From contig CALBTC010000196.1 in the NCBI GenBank assembly GCA_937967805.1, positions 1 to 15,789 of the forward strand: a stretch of DNA of 15,789 nucleotides, given 5' to 3'. Shown here piece by piece: positions 1-6,860 of this stretch (position 1 is its first letter; each line of letters begins with the position of its first letter). The notes beneath the pieces were generated by a model. The model made no database searches, was not told where the DNA came from, and worked only from the letters and a program-made list of their open reading frames with translations. Position numbers and translations under genes: made by a program. The DNA is from an uncultured Anaerolineaceae bacterium. GTDB lineage: Bacteria; Chloroflexota; Anaerolineae; Promineifilales; Promineifilaceae.

Positions 1-203
1 ATTCACCGGACGTTTTCCTCATCGAGGTGGTCCATGACCTCAACGACAGTTCGGTCGCCAAAGGTCTCGTCGCCGGCGGTGGTCACTAACTGATTGTTGA
101 GCGCCGGCAGACGCTGGGGAAAGCGTGCGTCCACGACGTTGCCGCGAACGGCCACAATCGTGCCTTTGTTCTCTGCGTTAATTTGCCGATCTTTTTTTGA
201 CAT
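1..203 (-). CDS. atpD: F1 ATPase beta subunit, N-terminal fragment (probably N-ATPase type)
   Basis: The 66 visible residues are the beta-barrel N-terminal domain of the catalytic beta subunit of a rotary F1Fo ATPase. The stretch GTIVAVRGNVVDARFP matches the family signature G-x-I-V-x-V-x-G-x-V-V-D-V-x-F, and VVEVMDHLDEENVR matches the later strand (LEVxQHLGExxVR). The nucleotide-binding domain lies beyond the left edge. The ATG is at 203 with a weak GGAA about 8 bases upstream. A gap of about 200 bp separates it from the next minus-strand stop, so it appears to be the first gene of its transcript. In ordinary F-ATPase operons atpD follows atpG closely, whereas in N-ATPase (alternate Na+ or H+ ATPase) operons atpD comes first. 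The N-type assignment is therefore inferred from position. The beta-subunit call itself is firm. Confidence 0.85.
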
Positions 204-404
204 AAAGTTCGTTCCAGTAATACCTAGTGAATGTTAGGGAGGGATGAGGGGATGTGCTATGTGTAACGATAGAGGTCACGGTTATAGGGTCGGATATATC
301 TCAACATGTGCCCGTTTTTTGTGCCGTTGAGGGTACGTCAACCAGATGGTACGAGAGGCCGTTCAGTGGGCCAAGGCCATGCCGGCACCGGCATAAGTTT
401 ACGT
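204..404. other. Intergenic leader of atpD with a 16-bp palindrome
   Basis: No coding region is supported here. A perfect palindrome, ATGCCGG-CA-CCGGCAT (379-394), lies 10 bases beyond the stop of the minus-strand 216-residue gene. It has no T-run on either side, so it is not a classic Rho-independent terminator. It could aid Rho-dependent 3' end formation or be a dispersed repeat. The AT-richer part nearer 204-300 is the likely place for the atpD promoter, but I see no convincing -35/-10 pair. Confidence 0.4.
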
Positions 405-1055
405 TTATTGCCTGCTTGCCTCGAAAGATTCAATGGGTTCTACTATATCTAGCCTGGGTATCATTAGCGCCATGCGTACGGCCGCTTTCACCAGGCCAAC
501 GGTCTTTAAACGGGCGTCTGGGTTACGGACCAGCACAGTGTTGGCGGCTTCGATGAGTGTGCTTTGATTCGTAAAGTTGCTATCTGCAAGGTCGATGAGC
601 CATAGCAACACGCTGTGTGGGCGTAGGCCTTCTGTTACCAGGTTTTGGTGCAGGCGCAAGAGTGCATCAGCGGTTTGCCAGCCCTGGCCAATGATTACCG
701 GAAAACGGCCGTTGGCAATAGACGGTCGCACCGAAAAGTCCATGATGAACTCAGGCGCAAAAGTGTTAAATGCCTTTACTGACCGGGCAGAACTGTTCTG
801 AACAGCGCCCCAGCCAGACTGCTTTTTATCCGTTTGCGGACACCAGCGATGCAGCATCAGACGGCCGTTGTGCCACTTTTCAGCATGAGGTGATTCACGA
901 GAGTCCATGAATAGCCAGCGCGTTTCAAAGCCTTGCTGGGCCAACTCCATGGCCAGCGGTGAATCGCTCTGTTCGTCATTGTCTGGGCCATTAAGTGATT
1001 GAAGGCAGAATGTAATGTTTTGTGGCGTAAGTTGTGGTGCTGAACGTTGCATCAT
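405..1055 (-). CDS. Unrecognised 216-residue protein coupled to the CBM48 gene
   Basis: I do not recognise this family with confidence. The start region (NITFCLQSLNGP, then SPLAMELAQQGFETRWLFM) resembles the N-terminal Rossmann half of GT-B glycosyltransferases, where a GIG/HxxxLAxxLxxxGHEV pattern is usual. The protein ends at 216 residues, so there would be no donor-binding C-terminal half. There is no signal peptide or membrane segment. The start codon overlaps the TAA of the upstream CBM48 gene (TAATG), so the two are almost certainly translated together. A glycogen or starch link is suggested only by that neighbour. A truncated glycosyltransferase is one reading, and a stand-alone Rossmann-like protein is another. 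Confidence 0.6.
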   Translation of the reverse strand: MMQRSAPQLTPQNITFCLQSLNGPDNDEQSDSPLAMELAQQGFETRWLFMDSRESPHAEKWHNGRLMLHRWCPQTDKKQSGWGAVQNSSARSVKAFNTFAPEFIMDFSVRPSIANGRFPVIIGQGWQTADALLRLHQNLVTEGLRPHSVLLWLIDLADSNFTNQSTLIEAANTVLVRNPDARLKTVGLVKAAVRMALMIPRLDIVEPIESFEASRQ

Positions 1056-1351
1056 TAACCACGCACCGTAGAAACAATGCTGTTGTCGCCGCCAAAGGTG
1101 TTGCTGGTGTAGGCGTCGGCTGCCTCATCGTTTTGCCAGGTTTCCCCATCCAGCAGATACAGAAACTGGTATTCGCGGTTGATGGGCAGGCGCAGTTGTG
1201 TTTTGAAACGGCCGTCTTTTAACTGTTTCATGGGGATGGGCTCCCAGCCGTTGGCCTCACAAAGCAAGGCAACTTCCTGGGCATTGTCGGGCTGCAAGAT
1301 GAAGCTGACCTCACATTCATCTCTTGTTTTAAAAAATCTTTTCTTAATCAT
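1055..1351 (-). CDS. Stand-alone CBM48 / AMPK-type glycogen-binding domain protein
   Basis: This 98-residue protein is a single early-set, immunoglobulin-like carbohydrate-binding module of the isoamylase-N/AMPK-beta type. The order of motifs fits: CEVSFILQPDNAQEVALLCEANGW (strand, then the FxGxFNxW-like turn, here CEANGWEPIPM), DGRFKTQLRLP, and YQFLYLLDGETWQNDEAAD, which matches the usual YxYKFxVDGxWxxDPxAx. No catalytic domain is attached. Family members bind glycogen or other alpha-glucans, and the likely role is targeting or regulation. The ATG at 1351 has AAGGA about 9 bases upstream. It overlaps the following gene by one base (TAATG). Its own start lies 23 bases below a truncated receiver ORF on the same strand. 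Confidence 0.8.
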   Translation of the reverse strand: MIKKRFFKTRDECEVSFILQPDNAQEVALLCEANGWEPIPMKQLKDGRFKTQLRLPINREYQFLYLLDGETWQNDEAADAYTSNTFGGDNSIVSTVRG

Positions 1352-1374
1352 ACTTACAATTCCTTATCTTATTT

Positions 1375-1551
1375 TCACAGTTTATTCCCGGCCACCAGAA
1401 ATGCTTCCGCTCCATTGGCCGCCGTCAGCACGTCGCAACCTAAAGATGTGAACACATCTGCATATCCTTGCCGTAAGAAAGCGTTGTCTTCCGCAATTAA
1501 TATGATCTTCTTGTTGAAAATGTCCTGGGCGTATTGAAAGTTGGTTCTCAT
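1375..1551 (-). pseudogene. Receiver-domain head fragment (58 residues)
   Basis: This short minus-strand frame reads as the first third of a response-regulator receiver domain. It has a hydrophobic beta1 and acidic pair (KKIILIAEDNAFLRQGY, with E21-D22) followed by alpha1, beta2 (GCDVLTAANGAEAF) and the start of alpha2. It ends at TGA (1377-1375) just where beta3 and the phosphorylatable aspartate should follow. No Shine-Dalgarno sequence is evident before the ATG at 1551. The sequence just beyond that ATG is already part of the plus-strand response-regulator remnant. It is most simply a broken gene head. A real small protein leading the CBM48 operon is possible but less likely. Confidence 0.6.
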
Positions 1552-1553
1552 AC

Positions 1554-2039
1554 CGCCCCGGACCGGGTGCCGTCGAAACGGTAGAGACCATGCAAGAAGC
1601 GTGCCCCAATGTGCAGGTGTTAATCTTGTCTGCTTCTAAAAAACGAAAACAGGTGCTTGGTTTGCTGAAGGCGGGCGTGAAGGGGTATGTTTTGAAAGAG
1701 GACAATCCTGAAGAGCTAATACAGGCGATTCGCATCGTCGCTGCTGGGAACGAATGGTTTTCGCCCAGTATTACCAGCGTGCTGGTGGATTCGCTGCGCC
1801 ATAAAGAAGAAATTGTGCACGTTGATTTAACACAACGGGAAAAAGACGTTTTGCGCCTGATGGTTACCGGCGTTGGCAATGAGGAAATTGCCAATCAGCT
1901 GTTTATTGCCACCAATACCGTTAAGAACCACGTGCGCAACATCTTCCGCAAGCTGGACGTTAACACGCGCGTTGAGGCGGTGGTGTACGCGCTAGACCAT
2001 CACCTGGTTGACGATACGGAGATGGACAATGGGAATTAA
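1554..2039 (+). pseudogene. NarL/LuxR-type response regulator lacking the receiver head
   Basis: The only in-frame start is ATG 1590, giving 149 residues, but recognisable receiver homology begins earlier, at about 1554 (PGPGAVETVET, the usual MPGxxGxE loop and alpha3). The frame is open only from 1518. What remains is the back half of the receiver: VQVLILSA with the switch Ser14, then YVLKE with the conserved Lys36. A complete GerE/LuxR helix-turn-helix follows (residues about 79-135, LTQREKDVLRLM, then EIANQLFIATNTVKNHV). The acidic pocket and phospho-acceptor aspartate are absent. It would still encode a DNA-binding domain, perhaps constitutive. It converges with the HisKA_3 kinase next door, the natural class of partner for a NarL regulator. 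No clear ribosome binding site precedes ATG 1590. Confidence 0.75.
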
Positions 2040-2052
2040 CCATTTAGACTCC

Positions 2053-2098
2053 AAGGGTTTGGCCTTTGGGCGACTTGCTTTTAAGTGATCAAACCCTT
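2053..2098. terminator. Inverted repeat between convergent regulator and kinase genes
   Basis: AAGGGTTTG (2053-2061) pairs perfectly with CAAACCCTT (2090-2098). An inner ACTT/AAGT stem lies at 2073-2086. The right arm overlaps the kinase stop codon at 2089-2091. The position between two convergent genes suits a bidirectional 3' end, but there is no long T-run, so the terminator call is tentative. Confidence 0.35.
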
Positions 2099-3829
2099 CG
2101 GGTCTCACTGCTTAAAGGGATGAAGATGTCTACGCGGGTGCCATCGCCCGGTATCGAATGAATTTCTAAACGGCCGTCTAACAAATTCAGCCGCTCGTTG
2201 ATACTGTACAGGCCAAAGCTGGTGCGCCTGCCTTCTTTCAACAAAGCCTCGGCGTCAAACCCTTTGCCCTCGTCCCGCACAGATATGATTAGCTCATTAT
2301 CTTCCTGCTTCACCTCCAGAAAGGCCTGGTCTACCTCGGCGTGTTTGACCACATTAAACAGCAGTTCGCGCACAATGTGAAACAGCAGCAGCCGCGCATT
2401 CTTATCGGTCAGCGTAACGTCGTCGTGGATGTTGACGTTTACCTCCAAAAAGTGCAGCTCCCGAATGTAGGCCGCCCAACTGGCGTATCGATTCGCCCAG
2501 CTTCTCGCCAACCGGCACTGGCGGCTGAAGCTCGCCGGCCATCTGCCGCGTCATGTTAAAGGCGGCCTGCATCATCTCATCCAGTTCCGCAATCTGTACC
2601 GCTGCTTTCGTGCTTTCTTCAAGCTTCAGCGTGTTTTTGAGCATGCCTAGCTGCATGCGCGAGCTGTAAAGAAACTGCTGCAAATCATCGTGCAGCGCCT
2701 GGGCAATGCGCTGCCGCACATTTTGTTCGGCTACCAGCAGCTCTGAGGCCAGCTCCCGTATCCGGTGCGTGCGTTGTTCTACCTCTACCTCTAACGTGTT
2801 GGTAAGCTCCTGTAGTCTTCTGAGTGCCTGCCGCCGTTCGGTGATGTCCTCAATGGCCAGCAGAATACGCTGCTGCCCGTCAAGACGACGGCCGTTCAGC
2901 CGCATCACCCGCTTGCCAATGTGCTCAAATTCGTGGGACATTTCGTAATCGTTAAAAACCGTATTGTCCGGCAGCACGTCTTCCAACAGCGTGCGCAGCT
3001 CAGGAATATCCCACTGGCCATTGCCCAGCTCATAAACCAGAATGCCTTCCGTTTCTGCCCTGGGCACTTCAAACATCTCGTAAAACGAGTCGTTGGCAAA
3101 CTCTACCCGTAGGTTCGTGTCCAGCACCAGCAGCCCCTCGCGCACAGTATGCACAATGCTATGCTGTAACTCCCTAATGGCGCGAAGCTCTTCTTCCGTT
3201 TCCGATAACTTGTTCCTTTCCTCTGGGGACGGCAGGCGCGGCACAAAATCCCGAATTTGTGACGGCATTTCGGCCACAGGTAGTATGAGATCGATCAGTC
3301 CGGTGGCGATGGCGTTTTGCGGCATACTGTCGTACGCTGCTTCGACCGGGTCTTGTACGGCCGTCAGGCCCCCTTGCTCCTTAATTTTCTTCAGACCAAC
3401 CGAGCCGTCGGAGCCAGTGCCGGAGAGCACAATGCCGATCGCCTGCTCACCGTGCGTTTGCGCCAGCGTGCGGAAGAAGTGGTCGATGGGTGCCCACTGC
3501 TGCCGCGACGCTTCAAGCTCCGACAGCCGCAAATGGGTGTCGATGGCCGTCAGATTGCGATTTGGCGGGATGACGTAAACGTGGTTCGGCGTCATCTCTG
3601 TGCTGTTCGCTACCTGCGTAACCGGCATCTCGGTATGGGATTGCAAAAGCTGGGGTAAATGGCTTTGGTGCTCCGGCGACAAATGCATCACGACCACAAA
3701 GGCAACACCGATGTCGGCCGGCGTGTTGTCAAAAAACGTCTTTAGCGCGGCCAAGCCACCGGCCGACGCACCGATACCCACCACCGTGAATTGCGGCCGG
3801 TGCGTCTGTTCTGCATTTGATTCGCTCAT
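2089..3829 (-). CDS. CheB-domain / PAS / HisKA_3 sensor histidine kinase, with an apparent frameshift
   Basis: The N-terminal domain (about 14-195) is a CheB-type methylesterase with the catalytic triad visible: Ser22 in GIGASAGG, His49 in VVMHLSPEH and Asp141 in SGTGSDG. A linker helix and PAS domain (about 216-333, ending IEDITERR) follow, then a coiled coil and a HisKA_3 dimerisation helix with His380 (QRIAQALHDDLQQF). The HATPase domain is in another frame: N-box RELLFNVVKHA, G1 box DEGKGF and GLYSINERL. The reading frame switches in the CCC run at 2475-2477. Removing one base there joins ESIRQL to AAYIRELH and restores about 579 residues. The usual CheR methyltransferase domain of CheB-CheR-PAS fusions is absent, and so is a receiver domain. 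It probably senses an intracellular cue and phosphorylates a NarL-type regulator. No membrane segments are seen. Confidence 0.85.
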
Positions 3830-3947
3830 GATGGTTTTTTCCCGATGTGCTTACAACTTTTCTCAGGCAGACTGTAGCCCAAAAGGTTGATTTGTCCAAG
3901 ATGTTGTTGCGTTTGGCCCCAACTCGAAAAAAGGTAAGCCCAACCGG

Positions 3948-3972
3948 CGTACCCCGCTTGTCTTGGGGTACG
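3948..3972. repeat. 8-bp stem hairpin
   Basis: CGTACCCC (3948-3955) and GGGGTACG (3965-3972) pair perfectly across a 9-base loop. A second small stem, CCTG/CAGG (3975-3988), follows at once. No T-run adjoins on either strand, so it is not a typical intrinsic terminator. It lies about 120 bases upstream of the kinase start, where it could be part of a leader RNA or a dispersed palindrome. Confidence 0.45.
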
Positions 3973-4199
3973 GCCCTGTCCGGTCAGGTGCGGCCTCAAT
4001 CCATCCAAGGCGGGGCACGCTTCAAAATGCGACGGCGGTTGACGGCCCACGTCAACACACCATACAGACCCATATGATGTTTTTAGTTTCGGGCTGATAG
4101 AGAAAACGCACCAGACGTGAAAGGTCCTTTTTAACCCCCTGCGCCGGCACTATTTTTTCTAGTACCGTGGTGTCAGGAACCCCGCCAGACTGCTAAGCT

Positions 4200-4226
4200 T
4201 GCTGCCGTTGGCTTCCAGCGGCGGCA
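4200..4226 (+). terminator. Terminator-like hairpin without an obvious plus-strand gene
   Basis: Bases 4200-4211 pair with 4215-4226 as a 12-bp stem with two G-U pairs and a 3-base loop. TTTTCCTGCTTTT follows on the plus strand. This fits an intrinsic terminator reading rightward, yet no plus-strand gene ends nearby. The T-run is on the wrong side to serve the minus-strand sdhB-like operon. It may close a small unannotated RNA or block read-through into the operon from the left. Confidence 0.4.
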
Positions 4227-4344
4227 TTTTCCTGCTTTTAAACAATGAAACAACGGCGATTAGTCTGGATTAATTTATGGAGCCGTTTTTTTGGGATGGT
4301 TCTATTTAAGAATTCTCTCCGGCGGCTGGTGGGTCTAGACGCTT

Positions 4345-5070
4345 TTACACTTCTTTGTTAAGCAGCGCCTGTTTTACCTCAGCAATTGCCTGGGTAATTT
4401 TGATATCGCGTGGGCAGGCGGTGGTGCAGTTGTAGTTGGTGCGGCAGCGCCAGACGCCAAAAGCGTCGTTCATTACATTGAGTCGTTTCTCGGCTGCCTG
4501 ATCCCGGCTGTCAAATATGAAGCGGTGGGCCTGTACAATAGCTGCGGGGCCGATGTAACGGCCGTTAGCCCAAAAAATCGGGCAAGCCGTGGTGCAGGCG
4601 GCACAAAGGATGCATTTGGTGGTGTCATCAAATCGTTCCCGTTCTTTTGGGGATTGCCGCCGTTCACGGCCGTTTTCCGGCGGCGCTGAATCATTCACAA
4701 AATGGGGCATGATCGCGCGGTTGTGTTCGTAAAACGGCCGCATATCCACCACCAAATCTTTGATGACCGGCAAACCGGTGATCGGCTCCACCTGGATCGC
4801 AATCTCCTCGCTCTCTTCTTCAGCGATGTGCAAAATAACCGTGGAACAGGCCAGGCGGTTACGGCCGTTAATGCGCATCGCATCCGAGCCACACACGCCG
4901 TGGCCGCAGGAGCGGCGCAATGTCAGGCTGCCGTCCTGCTCCCACTTCACCCGGTGCAGTAAATCCAGCACAGAATCCGAACGTTTGACGTCGTCTAAAC
5001 TGTACTCGCCCCACGAAGGTTCTTCATCCTGCTCGGGGTTGAAGCGGCGAATGCGCAGGCGGGCTTTCAT
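4345..5070 (-). CDS. sdhB: Succinate dehydrogenase / fumarate reductase iron-sulfur subunit
   Basis: This 241-residue protein carries electrons between the flavoprotein and the quinone site of complex II through three Fe-S clusters. The [2Fe-2S] site is C55, C60, D63 and C75 (SCGHGVCGSD...RLAC), with Asp in the third position as in E. coli SdhB. The C-terminal ferredoxin part has C153, C156, C159 and C163 (CILCAACTTACP) and C209, C215 and C219 (RCRTNYNCTTACP), enough for the [4Fe-4S] and [3Fe-4S] clusters. Length is normal. The ATG overlaps the stop of the upstream universal stress protein by four bases (ATGA), so the two are translationally coupled. No SdhA, SdhC or SdhD is adjacent, which is unusual. 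A role in another FrdB/SdhB-type complex cannot be excluded. Confidence 0.92.
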   Translation of the reverse strand: MKARLRIRRFNPEQDEEPSWGEYSLDDVKRSDSVLDLLHRVKWEQDGSLTLRRSCGHGVCGSDAMRINGRNRLACSTVILHIAEEESEEIAIQVEPITGLPVIKDLVVDMRPFYEHNRAIMPHFVNDSAPPENGRERRQSPKERERFDDTTKCILCAACTTACPIFWANGRYIGPAAIVQAHRFIFDSRDQAAEKRLNVMNDAFGVWRCRTNYNCTTACPRDIKITQAIAEVKQALLNKEV

Positions 5071-5645
5071 TCGTTGACGCTCTCTTCTGCCAGGGGCAGC
5101 AGCAGCAAAGGCACCGAGACGTTTTGCAAAACAGTCTCAGCCACGCTGCCGTGGAGTAATTTGCTGAGTCCGGAACGGCCGTGTGTGGCCATCGCAATCA
5201 TATCAATTGAATCATTCGCCACGTACTCAACAATCTCTTCGGCCGGATCATCGCCAAAGCGAACTTCCAGCCGCGCTTCATACCCAGCGTTGCGCAGCGG
5301 CCACAACACATCCTCATGCAGCTCATCTGCCAGCGCCTTTTTCAGCCCTTCGTGCGCCTGAGTTTTGGTTACGTCATGCTCCGGTGAGCCGGCCTGGATC
5401 GTGGGCTCATCGGCTGTAGGCGTCGGCGTCGTAAGCGCAGTGAGACCAAATCCGGTTATGTTTTCCGGCGCAGTGTAGTCGTAAGGCATACTTTGGGCCG
5501 GTCTGGTTAACTTGTCCGGCGGATTGCCCACGCGCAACAATGTTAACTCACTTTCGTCGGCCTCAAAATATTGCAAAATGGTGGGAATGATCTGCTGGCT
5601 AAATTTTGAATCATCTAATGGTATTAAAAGTTTTTTTTTGCTCAT
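5067..5645 (-). CDS. Universal stress protein (UspA family)
   Basis: This cytoplasmic USP domain protein has 192 residues. It opens with KLLIPLDDSKFSQQIIP, the usual beta1 with the acidic DxS motif. It closes with IDMIAMATHGRSGLSKLLHGSVAETVLQ and PLLLLPL, the ATP-binding type loop THG-x9-GS. The first Gly of the full G-x2-G-x9-G(S/T) pattern is Ala here, as in many MATHGR-type USPs. It is longer than the usual 140-160 residues because of an insert at about 45-100, rich in Pro and Thr. Its ATG follows the upstream stop with no gap (TGAATG) and has a strong AAGGAG about 9 bases upstream. It overlaps the SdhB start by four bases. Expression should follow the operon promoter upstream of 6617. Confidence 0.88.
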   Translation of the reverse strand: MSKKKLLIPLDDSKFSQQIIPTILQYFEADESELTLLRVGNPPDKLTRPAQSMPYDYTAPENITGFGLTALTTPTPTADEPTIQAGSPEHDVTKTQAHEGLKKALADELHEDVLWPLRNAGYEARLEVRFGDDPAEEIVEYVANDSIDMIAMATHGRSGLSKLLHGSVAETVLQNVSVPLLLLPLAEESVNE

Positions 5646-6617
5646 TCAACTAGCTCCTTCCAATTCTGTTTCTTCTGCAACTTCCTTCAGAAATGGTCCG
5701 CTATCTGTACTGTTAATAAAATGAATCCCCTTCTCGGCCCATTCCTCAAATTGTTCCTGGGCCATGGCATGGAAATCAATATCGGGATGCGCTACCGGAG
5801 ACATGCAGTCTTGCAGCACAAAAATTTTCTGCAAATGTTCCGGCTCATCCTCAAATTCAGCCACAATGTCTTCCAGCGTTTCCAGTACGCAGTGGCTTTC
5901 TGCTTCTCCGGCTATCAATACGGTGTCTGCCTGCGCCAGGCTGTTTAAAAATGCCTGGTTTCTTCCGCCCCGCGGCTGGTTTTTTGCAGGGATTTCTGGC
6001 TGAACGGCCGAATAATGCTCGGTCTGGGGAATCATGCCTTTGGGCAGCCAGTTTGGCTGCGTGCGGCGAGCCAGCGAATGCCACATCACCGTGGCCCACA
6101 GCATCGGATCAAGCATATTGCCCGGACCGCCAATCAAAACGTGATAAGGCCAGATGGTTAGCTGCTTTTTCGACTCTTCCTCCAGCTTGCGCACATAATT
6201 CATAGAATGCTCGCGCATCGCCGTGGGCTGCCATTTGCCTTGTTTAATATCCTCTGCCGTGATAATGGTTAACGGTTCAGGTGGATTGCCCTCAGCATCG
6301 GCCCACCAGGTTGGGTGGAAAATCTGGAAGGGCAAATGGGAATCCAGCGTGCAGGTAATCTTGTCAATATGCACCGCATGGGTGAAGATGAACTCAATGA
6401 GTCGCTGCAAATCCTCTTCTGCGCCAGGTACATAAAGCGATCCTTTTTCGTGGCAAAAGTCAATTTGCATATCAATAATCACCAAATGAACCTGTGTCTT
6501 GCTCAGACTGGCGGCAGGCAGGCCGGCCGCTTCGGCCGCCGCAGCGATGTCGGCCATGTTGGGATAAAAGAGGGTCCCTACCCGGTCAGGTTCGTAAAAA
6601 TCAGGAAACTCGAACAT
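5646..6617 (-). CDS. Nicotinamidase/isochorismatase-like cysteine hydrolase
   Basis: This 323-residue protein has the cysteine-hydrolase fold shared by nicotinamidase (PncA) and isochorismatase. The triad is visible: Asp49 in LVIIDMQIDFC, Lys193 in PKGMIPQTEHYSAV (compare KGTDPExDSYSAF of PncA) and Cys243 in GEAESHCVLETLED. The metal-site pattern Asp92, His94 and His101 (LDSHLPFQIFHPTWW) also fits nicotinamidase. It is much longer than PncA (about 180-215) through an N-terminal extension of about 40 residues and an insert at about 106-185. The substrate is therefore uncertain and may be a larger amide than nicotinamide. The start ATG at 6617 has AAGGAGG about 10 bases upstream. It is the first gene of the three-gene operon with USP and SdhB. 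Confidence 0.85.
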   Translation of the reverse strand: MFEFPDFYEPDRVGTLFYPNMADIAAAAEAAGLPAASLSKTQVHLVIIDMQIDFCHEKGSLYVPGAEEDLQRLIEFIFTHAVHIDKITCTLDSHLPFQIFHPTWWADAEGNPPEPLTIITAEDIKQGKWQPTAMREHSMNYVRKLEEESKKQLTIWPYHVLIGGPGNMLDPMLWATVMWHSLARRTQPNWLPKGMIPQTEHYSAVQPEIPAKNQPRGGRNQAFLNSLAQADTVLIAGEAESHCVLETLEDIVAEFEDEPEHLQKIFVLQDCMSPVAHPDIDFHAMAQEQFEEWAEKGIHFINSTDSGPFLKEVAEETELEGAS

Positions 6618-6860
6618 ATTTGCATTGCCTCCTTGTTCGTTTTTTTGACACAGTCAAACAGTTTCAATTTAACTTAACGCAAGGCGGTTCATTGCTTCAA
6701 TCTATCAAAGGCATAAATGTGGGTATGGGAATGGTATAGAAAGCACACACAACTCTATCTCTATGTGTGTCTCTGGCTTGTGTACTTATCTATTTTCGGG
6801 TGCGGGGGCGGTCTGTTACCTTTAAGCTGAATGTAAGCAAACAGACAGCATTAATTGCCT
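6618..6860. promoter_or_regulatory. Divergent promoter region with a 15-bp palindrome
   Basis: This 243-bp gap separates two divergent operons and must hold both promoters. It contains TTTGAC-ACA-GTCAAA (6644-6658), a perfect palindrome just upstream of the hydrolase ribosome binding site and a plausible operator. A 7-bp inverted repeat ACACACA/TGTGTGT sits at 6745-6770. TTGACA at 6645 is -35-like on the plus strand, but no good -10 follows at the right distance. Promoter positions are unresolved. Confidence 0.4.

Larger units (their letters stand above)
3830..4344. other. Gene-free interval of 515 bp with two hairpins
   Basis: The open frames here show no family resemblance and overlap one another on both strands, so I regard them as non-coding. 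The interval holds the upstream region of the kinase gene (minus), the 3' flank of the sdhB-like gene (minus), and two strong inverted repeats listed separately. The kinase ATG at 3829 has only a weak GGGAAA upstream. I see no convincing promoter. Confidence 0.5.

Noticed and set aside
254..556. 100-residue plus-strand open frame
   Set aside because: No family resemblance. It overlaps the end of the coupled 216-residue gene and non-coding sequence.
1382..1894. 170-residue minus-strand open frame
   Set aside because: It is antisense to the LuxR regulator, Ser/Thr-rich in shadow style. The receiver-head frame in the same place makes sense as protein and this one does not.
3826..4077. Overlapping 74- and 76-residue frames on both strands
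   Set aside because: They overlap each other over hairpin-rich sequence, show no recognisable motif and lack ribosome binding sites.
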